A DNA stretch of 64,000 nucleotides from Palsa-147 sp963771905 (GTDB lineage Bacteria; Acidobacteriota; Terriglobia; Acidiferrales; UBA7541), in assembly GCA_963771905.1 (NCBI GenBank), contig CAVYVI010000009.1:1-64000 (forward strand). The letters run 5' to 3'. This document shows, piece after piece, positions 57,682-64,000 of the stretch. The translations under genes were made by a program, and so were the position numbers. Positions within the stretch are counted from its first letter, which is position 1. The number at the start of each line of letters is the position of its first letter. The notes beneath the pieces are model-generated. The model was given only the letters and a program-made list of their open reading frames with translations, did no database searches and was not told the origin of the DNA.

Positions 57682-58521
57682 ATGCGCTTCGACATCATTA
57701 CAATTTTTCCGCAATTTTTTGCCGGGCCGCTCGATTACGGAATCGTGCGGCGCGCGCGCGAAGCGGGACTGATCGAAATCGCGGTGCGCGATCTGCGCGA
57801 CTTCGCGCACGACCGCCATCGCACCGTGGACGATCGCCCGTTCGGCGGCGGCGAAGGGATGGTGTTGAAGCCGGAACCGTTGTTTGAAGCGGTCGAGTCG
57901 ATCGCGGGGACGGAAGAGGAAAGGCCAGCGGATATGGCCATCGTGCTGCTGTCCGCGGCGGGAAAACTTTTTCGGCAGGATGCCGCGCGGCGATTCGCGA
58001 AATGCAATCGAATCGTGCTGATCTGCGGCCGCTACGAAGGCGTGGATGAACGCGTGGCCGAGCATCTTGCGACCGATGAAATTTCGATCGGCGATTTTGT
58101 TTTGTCCGGCGGTGAACTCGGCGCCGCGATGATTCTCGATGCGGTAACGCGGCTGCTTCCGGGCGCGCTGGGCAATGAAGATTCGACGGTGAATGAATCC
58201 TTCAGCGCGCCGGATGCGGAATCAGAAGAGGCGCAGCGCGGCGGCGTCACACGAGACAGTGCGGCAACGACGCAGCAGATTTCTGCGAACGAGGCGCCGA
58301 GCCAGGCTCGCGAATCGCATCCGAACAGCCGTGGAATTCTCGACTATCCGCATTACACGCGCCCGCAATCGTTTCGAGGCTGGAACGTGCCCGAGATTTT
58401 GATGAGCGGAAATCACGAAGAAATTCGCCGATGGCGCCGCCGTCAGGCGCTCGAAAAAACGCTGCGCAATCGCCCGGAACTTCTCGGCCTCGCGCCCGTG
58501 CAAGAGGACGAACTATGGTGA
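57682..58521 (+). CDS. trmD: tRNA (guanine-N1) methyltransferase TrmD, with linker insertion
   Basis: About 279 aa; most TrmDs are near 240-250. SPOUT core: MRFDIITIFPQFF, RTVDDRPFGGGEGMVLKPEPL, LICGRYEGVDERV, EISIGDFVLSGGELGAAMILDAVTRL. The conserved segment LLPGALGNEDSTVNESFS is followed by about 40 Ala/Ser/Glu/Gln-rich residues (176-216) before LDYPHYTRP, where the interdomain linker normally is short. All catalytic motifs are present. It methylates G37 of tRNA. Confidence 0.95.
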   Translation: MRFDIITIFPQFFAGPLDYGIVRRAREAGLIEIAVRDLRDFAHDRHRTVDDRPFGGGEGMVLKPEPLFEAVESIAGTEEERPADMAIVLLSAAGKLFRQDAARRFAKCNRIVLICGRYEGVDERVAEHLATDEISIGDFVLSGGELGAAMILDAVTRLLPGALGNEDSTVNESFSAPDAESEEAQRGGVTRDSAATTQQISANEAPSQARESHPNSRGILDYPHYTRPQSFRGWNVPEILMSGNHEEIRRWRRRQALEKTLRNRPELLGLAPVQEDELW

Positions 58522-58525
58522 ACAT

Positions 58526-58948
58526 ATGAAAGGCGCCGGCGGCCAGTGGATTATTACGACGCTCGTCGTGTGCGGCGCCGGATATATGTTCTGGTACGTG
58601 CGGAATGATCCATGGCCGGTGATGCGCGTCGCCGGCGCGTGCCTCATCGCTCCCGCGGTTCTGCTCTGGGCTGTGGCGCGAAATCAGCTCGGCACCTCGT
58701 TTTCTGTTCGGGCGGAAGCGAGGGCCCTCGTGACGCACGGCCTCTATGCGCGCATTCGTAATCCGATCTACGTCTTCGGGAGCGTTTTCATTGTAGGCAT
58801 CTGCTTGTTCTTTGAGCGGCCGATCTTTCTCTTGTTGTTTGTCGCCATCATCCCGATGCAGATTGTGCGGGCGCGGCGGGAAGCCGCGGCGCTGGAAGCG
58901 AAGTTCGGCGACGCGTATCGCGAATACCGGCGAAAAGTCTGGTTCTGA
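58526..58948 (+). CDS. Isoprenylcysteine carboxyl methyltransferase-like membrane protein
   Basis: About 140 aa, three or four membrane helices. The C-terminal signature is clear: LVTHGLYARIRNPIYVFGS and EAAALEAKFGDAYREYRRKVWF, the PEMT/ICMT pattern that binds SAM and methylates a lipid-linked acceptor. The bacterial substrate is not known. It lies 5 bp after trmD and before rplS, an unusual position within this cluster. Confidence 0.86.
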   Translation: MKGAGGQWIITTLVVCGAGYMFWYVRNDPWPVMRVAGACLIAPAVLLWAVARNQLGTSFSVRAEARALVTHGLYARIRNPIYVFGSVFIVGICLFFERPIFLLLFVAIIPMQIVRARREAAALEAKFGDAYREYRRKVWF

Positions 58949-59004
58949 TCGCTGAACCTGCGCGGCGAATTTCCGGGTACAACCGAAAGACGTGTAGATT
59001 CGAT

Positions 59005-59033
59005 GGAAAATGCAGGGAAAATGCCGTATAGTT
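59005..59033 (+). promoter_or_regulatory. Possible promoter for rplS
   Basis: TATAGT (59028-59033) with a weak TGGAAA (59005-59010) 17 bp upstream, 58 bp before the rplS ATG in the 142-bp gap after the methyltransferase gene. Confidence 0.4.
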
Positions 59034-59090
59034 GGAGTTTACCTAGAGAGAGCTGGCCCCACCTGAGCGGGTCTGCAAGGAAATAGAGCC

Positions 59091-59480
59091 ATGCATCCGA
59101 TTGTTGCCAAGACGCAGGCAGAGCAGTTGCGCAAAGACCTTCCGCATTTTCGTCCGGGCGATACGATCCGGGTGAATGTGAAATTGAAGGAAGCGGACGG
59201 AGAAAAAGAAAAAGAGCGGATCCAGTCATTCGAAGGCGTGGTGATGCAGAAACGCGGCGAGCTGGTGGGAGCGAGTTTCACGGTGCGGCGCGTCAGCTTC
59301 GGGATCGGAGTGGAGCGCATTTTTCCGCTGCACTCGCCGATGATCGGGTCGATCGAAGTAGTGCAGCAGGGCCGAGTGCGGCGTGCGAAGCTGAATTATC
59401 TGCGCGGACGCAAGGGCAAGGCCGCGCGAATCAAGCGCGTCGAGCGGGTGGAAGTGGCGGTGGCGGCGAAGGCCGAGTAG
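59091..59480 (+). CDS. rplS: 50S ribosomal protein L19
   Basis: About 129 aa. FRPGDTIRVNVKLKE, RIQSFEGVVMQKRG, FTVRRVSFGIGVERIFPLHSP and RAKLNYLRGRKGKAARIK identify L19. It ends the ffh-rplS cluster; a strong terminator follows about 62 nt later. Confidence 0.97.
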   Translation: MHPIVAKTQAEQLRKDLPHFRPGDTIRVNVKLKEADGEKEKERIQSFEGVVMQKRGELVGASFTVRRVSFGIGVERIFPLHSPMIGSIEVVQQGRVRRAKLNYLRGRKGKAARIKRVERVEVAVAAKAE

Positions 59481-59541
59481 TTTTTCGCGGCGGGCGCGTC
59501 AGCTTGCCGCACGGAAGAATGCGGGATTCGAAAATCTTGTG

Positions 59542-59569
59542 AAGGGCCGGGAAATTCCCGGCCCTTTTT
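59542..59569 (+). terminator. Rho-independent terminator after rplS
   Basis: AAGGGCCGGGAA / TTCCCGGCCCTT stem with a T-run. It is almost the same sequence as the terminator at 60161, including the flanking TGTG and TTTTGGCTCG. Confidence 0.92.
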
Positions 59570-59690
59570 GTTTTTTGGCTCGTGCGTCCGATCAATTCGG
59601 CATCGGTGGCGCTCCGGGTGACAACCTTGCGGTCAGACTGCCCTGCGTGTACGCTCAGGCCGCATGATATTCGGGAAGAGGAGGCCTTCG

Positions 59691-60128
59691 ATGGCTGAGC
59701 AAGAAAATATCGAGTACGCGAAACAACAGATCGCCGCGCTGAACGCACACGATATCGACGGATACGTGAGTCGAATCGACGATTCCTACGTGGGACATTC
59801 GGAAACTGCGCCAGGTCCGATACGCGGACGCGAAGGGGTTCGACAGAATTTGACAATGCTCCTCGGCGCCTTTCCCGATCTGCGTCTCGAGACCGAGCAG
59901 ATTCTTGCGAGCGGGGATTTTGTGATCGTGCGCACGCGTGCGACGGGCACCCATAAAGGCAGCTTCGCGGGAATTGCGCCTACGAACAAGAGCATTACCG
60001 TGTCGGGCTGCAATATTATTGAAATTCGGAACGGGAAGGCGATTCGGGGCAGGCTCTACTCGCACAATGTCAGCCTGTTCCAGCAGATCGGTGTGTTGAC
60101 GCTCCCCAAGGCAGCGGCCGCCAGTTAA
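59691..60128 (+). CDS. SnoaL-like/ester cyclase-fold protein
   Basis: About 145 aa, NTF2-like cone fold. EYAKQQIAALNAHDIDGYVSR, SYVGHSETAPGPIRGREGVRQNLTMLLGAFPDLRLE, VIVRTRATGTHKGSFAGIAP and SVSGCNIIEIRNGKAIRGR-like strands are typical. Members include polyketide cyclases and isomerases; function here unknown. I place the start at 59691, after GAGGAGG. It is bounded by two near-identical terminators. Confidence 0.87.
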   Translation: MAEQENIEYAKQQIAALNAHDIDGYVSRIDDSYVGHSETAPGPIRGREGVRQNLTMLLGAFPDLRLETEQILASGDFVIVRTRATGTHKGSFAGIAPTNKSITVSGCNIIEIRNGKAIRGRLYSHNVSLFQQIGVLTLPKAAAAS

Positions 60129-60160
60129 GAAGATTGGAAGCTGATAGAGAATTGTCTGTG

Positions 60161-60189
60161 AAGGGCCGGGAAAACTCCCGGCCCTTTTT
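60161..60189 (+). terminator. Rho-independent terminator after the SnoaL-like gene
   Basis: AAGGGCCGGGA / TCCCGGCCCTT stem with a T-run, 33 nt after the stop codon; sister of the terminator at 59542. Confidence 0.92.
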
Positions 60190-60261
60190 ACTTTTGGCTC
60201 GGGCGAAGTATGTGAGTTTCCGATAGTCGGGCCTGGGCTCTTCTTTATCTTGACCGTGCGG

Positions 60262-60918
60262 TCAGGGGGTAACGGTGGAATTTTTTGGTGGCCACCCAGG
60301 AGTCCAAATGTTGCCGGCTACGACTACGTGCACTGGAACCGTCATGATCCCCGAAAACGCTTTTGCGAGCGACGCTGTCTGGTCAAACATCGCTTTTCGA
60401 TCACCTCTCTCTGATGTCACGAATGGGAGTGGTCTGCCGTTCGACGGAACCAACTCAATGTGCCAGAGGGTGCCTCCATCGCGCCCTCGCGCAACCTCTC
60501 GCATCTGTATAGCGGAGAATTCCGAGAACGATGCGGTCTTGTGTTCGTTTTTCCTCCGCAAGTCGACCGAACCCCGCGGGCCGTCAATGATTACCTCGTC
60601 AAATACCGGTTGCCTCCCCATTCCAACCACCCACCGATACCAAAATTGAAGCCTGCGAGAGGATGCGGTGCTTGCGGAGAGTCGCAGGAAACGGCCGGAT
60701 TGGTACTCCTCGACAGCCAAGGTTCCGCGGAAGGACTCAGGCGGACCAAATTCGGTCTGCATTACAAGGTTTTCGAGAGTGTCGTTGCGACGTTCGCGGA
60801 CGTACCAGAGGACCGCAATGAAAATAATCGCGGCAAGGAGAATAATGGGTCCAACCACGCCGTCTGGTATTGGAAACCATATGAACGCTATCGACTCGGA
60901 AGCCTGCATAAGCCCCAT
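60262..60918 (-). CDS. Single-span membrane protein of unknown function
   Basis: About 218 aa. One membrane helix at about 20-40 (VVGPIILLAAIIFIAVLWYV) with a following basic segment, then a soluble beta-rich domain (FRGTLAVEEYQSGRFLRLSA ... TLWHIELVPSNGRPLPFVTSERGD). No family recognised. It lies 55 bp downstream of the MFS frame, same strand. Confidence 0.6.
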   Translation of the reverse strand: MGLMQASESIAFIWFPIPDGVVGPIILLAAIIFIAVLWYVRERRNDTLENLVMQTEFGPPESFRGTLAVEEYQSGRFLRLSASTASSRRLQFWYRWVVGMGRQPVFDEVIIDGPRGSVDLRRKNEHKTASFSEFSAIQMREVARGRDGGTLWHIELVPSNGRPLPFVTSERGDRKAMFDQTASLAKAFSGIMTVPVHVVVAGNIWTPGWPPKNSTVTP

Positions 60919-60973
60919 TCTATTGTTGATTTGCTTGTTTGCCGGGGCGAGCTGTTCGGATGCATCGTGAGTG

Positions 60974-62689
60974 TTAACGATTGAATATCGACCGTCCTGT
61001 TCGGTGCGGGATCCGGATGTCGGGGGTCCTCGGACAGTGCATCAATATCAGGTCAAAGGGGTAGTCGGAGGAGGTTGTGCCGCTGATTTCTTTGCGGCGG
61101 CGGGGTAGTGTGCGCAAAGGAGCGCGAGCTAGACGGTTTTGGCGGGAATCAGGAACGAGGCGACCGCAGCGCTGGCCACAGACAGAGCCGCGCAGATCAA
61201 CATTACGGTTCGGAATCCAAAGACAAACGCGTGGGAAATGGAAACGCGGATCAGCGCCGTCGTATCCGCGTCGAGGCCGGAGGGCGGACCGAGGCCGGCG
61301 AGCTGGATCTCGTTCGACCGAACGTAATGGAGAATGTCCGGGCGGAAGCGCTCCGGCTGCGAGGCTGCGATTCAAGCTCGAACTGAATAATTTCACCATT
61401 ACGATCCCGAAGATTGCCACGGCCAGCACGCCCGCAACACGAGCGACGGCGTTGTTGATGCCCGAGGCGGCGCCGGCGCGGTCCTGATCTACAGAATCCA
61501 TAACTACGGTGGTGAGAGGAGCCACGCTAATCGCCATTCCAAAACCGAGAACGACGAACGCAGGGAAGAAAGCTTTCCAATAACCAGCTTGCACACCAGG
61601 TACGGCGAAGAGAACGAAGCCTGCCGCCGCAATCAGCGGCCCGATGACCAGCGGGGCCCGCGGGCCGTAACGCGTGACCAGTCCGCCGGACCAGCGCGAA
61701 AGAAAGAACACGAGCAGAATCAGCGGGAGCGCGGCGGTGCCGGTCGCAGTTGGCGAGTATCCCTGCACCTGTATGAGGTTCATGGGGAACAGGAAAAAGA
61801 AAATTCCAAGAGCGGCGTAGAGAAATAGAGTGAGGAGGTTCGCGCCGCTGAAACTACGCGAATTAAAGAGTGCCAGCGGAACCATGGGTGAATTTGCCCG
61901 AGCCTCAATGAACGCGAAAGCAATCAGACAGGCGAGACCGACGATCAGACTCCCGAAGACGAGAGGTTGGTCCCAACCGAGGCTCGTGGACTCGATGAAC
62001 CCGTAGACTACGCCGCCTAATCCAAGAGTCGCGACCAGAGCTCCGAGCGAATCCACGCGCCCGGCAGTCGCGTTACGGCTTTCGGGAACGCGCCATAGCG
62101 AAATTGCGATCACGGCTGCCGCGAGCGGAACGTTTATGAAAAATACCCAGCGCCAGGAGGCATGCTGAATCAGCCAACCGCCGAGAACCGGGCCCGCTGC
62201 TGTTGTGATCGCGGTGAAGCCGGACCAGGTACCGATCGCCTGGCCGCGGGTTTTCTCGTCGAAGGATGCGCTGATGATCGACAGGCTGCCGGGCACGAGA
62301 AAGGCAGCTCCTATACCTTGGATACTTCGCGCGATCACGAGTTGCTGAATGCTCGAGGCAAAACCACAGGCGACGGAAGCGGCGGCGAAAATCCCTACGC
62401 CGATCAGGAACATCAATCGGCGGCCAAATAAGTCGCCGAGAGAGCCGCCGACGAGAATCAAAGCTCCCAGGAACAATCCGTAAGACTCGACGACCCATTG
62501 CACACCGACGACGTTTGCGTGGAGGCTTGCTTGAAGGGCGGGCAGAGCGACATTGACGACAGTCGAGTCGATGAAGGCCATGCTGGAACCGAGAATTGTG
62601 GCGGCGAGGATCCAAGGCGCGATTTGCGGCGCGCACGGAACATCGGCACGCGCTGAACGGATGACGGCTTCGTCGCATGGCGGTCTCAT
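60974..62689 (-). pseudogene. MFS multidrug exporter of the DHA2 (EmrB/QacA) type, frameshifted near the 3' end
   Basis: The frame encodes a 14-helix DHA2 transporter: helix 1 with IDSTVVNVALPALQ, motif A LGDLFGRRLMF, motif C VLGGWLIQHASWRWVFFINVP. Around 61350-61375 homology leaves the frame; the continuation is in another frame as DILHYVRSNEIQLAGLGPPSG ... SHAFVFGFRTVMLICAALSV ... FLIPAKTV, ending with TAG at 61129-61131. In the actual frame it reads Arg/Pro-rich nonsense to 60974. The last helix is thus lost. It may be a genuine mutation or an assembly error; if the latter, the gene is 61129-62689 and functional. Confidence 0.85.
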
Positions 62690-62802
62690 GGGGGCTATGG
62701 ATGCATTCTCGTGTGGATTCAGTTCAGGTCAAGTAATTAATCAGGGCTTACGGCTGCGATATTTCGTCTTTCCACGAATTCCTACCGAGTGGGTCACGCG
62801 GG

Positions 62803-63015
62803 TCAGCGACGGTGTGCTGGCTTTTTGCCGCGGGCGATTTTCGCGAGCGCCTGCGTATAGGCGGCGATGGTTTCGGGGGCGGCGCGGCTATAGACGAACT
62901 GGCCTTCACGGCGGCAAGCAATCAGGCCGGCTTCGCTCAGAATTTTGAGATGATGAGAAACGGTGGCGCGCGGAGTCGTCCCGAAAAAACGAAAAATTTG
63001 CGCGTGTGATAGAAT
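62803..63015 (-). pseudogene. ArsR-type regulator fragment
   Basis: About 70 residues: FGTTPRATVSHHLKILSEAG and LIACRREGQFVYSRAAPETI are the recognition helix and wing of an ArsR-family helix-turn-helix. The N-terminal half of the domain is missing, no start codon is seen near the beginning of homology, and further upstream the frame is antisense to rnhB. It lies 114 bp upstream of the MFS exporter on the same strand, so it was probably its regulator before truncation. Confidence 0.6.
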
Positions 63016-63024
63016 CTGCGACCG

Positions 63025-63699
63025 ATGACCAGGCTCTGCTGCTCGAGGTACGAACGGCTCGCGCGTCAACGCGGCTGGCAACGTATAGCAGGACTCGACG
63101 AAGCAGGCCGCGGCTCCCTCTTCGGTCCAGTTGTCGCTGCTGCCGTCATCCTGAATCCGCGGCGGCGGATCGTTGGACTCGACGATTCCAAGAAACTCAC
63201 TCCCGAACGGCGGCGAGAACTTGCGCCGCGCATCCGGCTGCACGCGCTGGCATGGGCCGTCGCGGAAGTGGATAGCTCGCGGATCGATGCGTGGAACATT
63301 TATCAGGCGAGCCGGCAGGCCATGACCGCGGCGTTCGAAGGGCTGGCCATTCCACCGGATTATTTGTTGATCGACGCGATGGTTCTCGATGTTTGCTGCG
63401 AACAGCAATCGCTGATCCATGGGGACGCGCGGTCGGTGTCAATCGCGGCGGCGTCGATTCTCGCGAAGGTCGAGCGCGACCATTTGATGGAGGATTGGGA
63501 CAAGCTGTACCCGCAGTACGGGCTCGCGAGCAACAAGGGGTACGGCACGCCGGATCATCTGGAGGCGCTGCGCGTTCACGGGCCGACGCCGCTGCACCGG
63601 TTTTCGTTCGCGCCAGTGCGGGAGGCGAAGTGCTGGGGATCGGGCGCGACGCAGGAAGTTCTGCCTCTGGTGACAGTTGTGGCGGGTTACGAGCCTTAA
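63025..63699 (+). CDS. rnhB: Ribonuclease HII
   Basis: About 224 aa. It removes RNA from RNA-DNA hybrids. Catalytic residues: IAGLDEAGRGSLFGPVVAAAV (D, E), VGLDDSKKLT, LLIDAMVL (D) and ILAKVERDHLM. Full length with the C-terminal basic tail reduced. In many genomes it follows rplS directly; here it is 3.5 kb away, after the accessory genes. The start ATG at 63025 lies within 10 bp of the ArsR fragment end. Confidence 0.95.
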   Translation: MTRLCCSRYERLARQRGWQRIAGLDEAGRGSLFGPVVAAAVILNPRRRIVGLDDSKKLTPERRRELAPRIRLHALAWAVAEVDSSRIDAWNIYQASRQAMTAAFEGLAIPPDYLLIDAMVLDVCCEQQSLIHGDARSVSIAAASILAKVERDHLMEDWDKLYPQYGLASNKGYGTPDHLEALRVHGPTPLHRFSFAPVREAKCWGSGATQEVLPLVTVVAGYEP

Positions 63700-63803
63700 C
63701 GTACCGTTGCAATCCTGAAGCAACCGGCGCGTAGGGGCCCCGAACCCGGAAAAGCCGTCCCGGCTGCTGTTATCCTCTACCGAACAGTGCCCCCGAGGGT
63801 TCG

Positions 63804-63833
63804 TTGACCCTTGTTTTTCGCGTGTGCTACCGT
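63804..63833 (+). promoter_or_regulatory. Possible promoter upstream of the last gene
   Basis: TTGACC (63804-63809), 18 bp, TACCGT (63828-63833), about 110 bp before the ATG at 63945. Confidence 0.4.
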
Positions 63834-63944
63834 AGCTGAGTTTCCGTTTATCCACGAGTTCGCCGGGGGGCGAAGGGCTATCCCCGCCTGACAAGCCCTG
63901 TCTTCGCTGCTGGGGGGCGCGCTCGAGAGCGTGAATGAGAACCG

Positions 63945-64000
63945 ATGGCGTTTAACAAAAGCAAAGCGTTGGAATCGGCGCTGAAGTCCCTGAACCAGGG
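63945..64000 (+). CDS. Start of a gene cut by the window edge
   Basis: MAFNKSKALESALKSLNQG, 18 full codons at the right end. The Lys/Ala-rich helical start resembles tetratricopeptide-repeat proteins, but too little is visible to be sure. No clear ribosome-binding site (GAGAACCG) is seen. Confidence 0.5.
   Translation, partial: MAFNKSKALESALKSLNQ

Noticed and set aside
63848..63856. TTATCCACG, one base from a DnaA box
   Set aside because: Single isolated match, no cluster, not evidence of an origin.

Overview
The window looks like chromosomal DNA from a GC-rich member of the Acidobacteriota. This is inferred from gene content: a GWxTD-domain exported protein, a carboxypeptidase-like/beta-barrel protein, a short stand-alone proline dehydrogenase, a tannase-like esterase, and many small VOC, DinB and NIPSNAP proteins. 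No marker phylogeny could be run. It begins just before the 5' end of a 23S rRNA gene and ends in the first codons of a new gene. I see no tRNA, CRISPR array or recognisable insertion sequence.

Layout. 0-3.3 kb: 23S and 5S rRNA with a long processing stem and a strong terminator. 3.4-14.6 kb: small metabolic and exported proteins, a two-subunit molybdenum hydroxylase, an M20 hydrolase, proline dehydrogenase, and an efflux adaptor plus ABC ATPase with no permease. 15-18 kb: a tannase-family esterase divergent from a LysR regulator. 18.5-26.5 kb: a four-gene co-directional block (GWxTD protein, carboxypeptidase-like/barrel protein, PDZ-containing sensor kinase, NtrC-type regulator) behind a well-formed promoter with a palindrome in its spacer. 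26.6-32.2 kb: pentapeptide protein, Pta, PurE, PurD and a CPBP protease.

32.2-41.3 kb is an origin-type neighbourhood. rsmG, two parS sites, parA, parB and a bactofilin read rightward. rpmH, rnpA, yidD, yidC and jag/khpB read leftward toward them. selD, a YdjM-like protein and a phosphoesterase lie between. 41.5-49.3 kb holds Lnt-like, GH27, amidase, PEBP, DinB and VOC genes.

49.1-54.7 kb is an accessory segment. It has a partial VOC gene duplication, a HicB-like gene followed by an amber-interrupted ORF, two unrecognised envelope genes, and a tcmP/three-Cys-motif pair. 55.0-59.5 kb is the ffh-rpsP-khpA-rimM-trmD-(ICMT)-rplS translation cluster. rnhB, usually close to it, lies 3.5 kb further on behind a SnoaL-like gene, an unknown membrane protein, a frameshifted MFS exporter and an ArsR fragment.

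The observations I would follow up first are a dispersed ~92-bp element found in the leaders of two unrelated genes, the parAB-bactofilin cluster with two parS sites, the tcmP/three-Cys module, the HicB locus set between copies of a duplicated VOC 5' end, the rnpA start inside rpmH, and the GAFTSA variant in the NtrC-type regulator.
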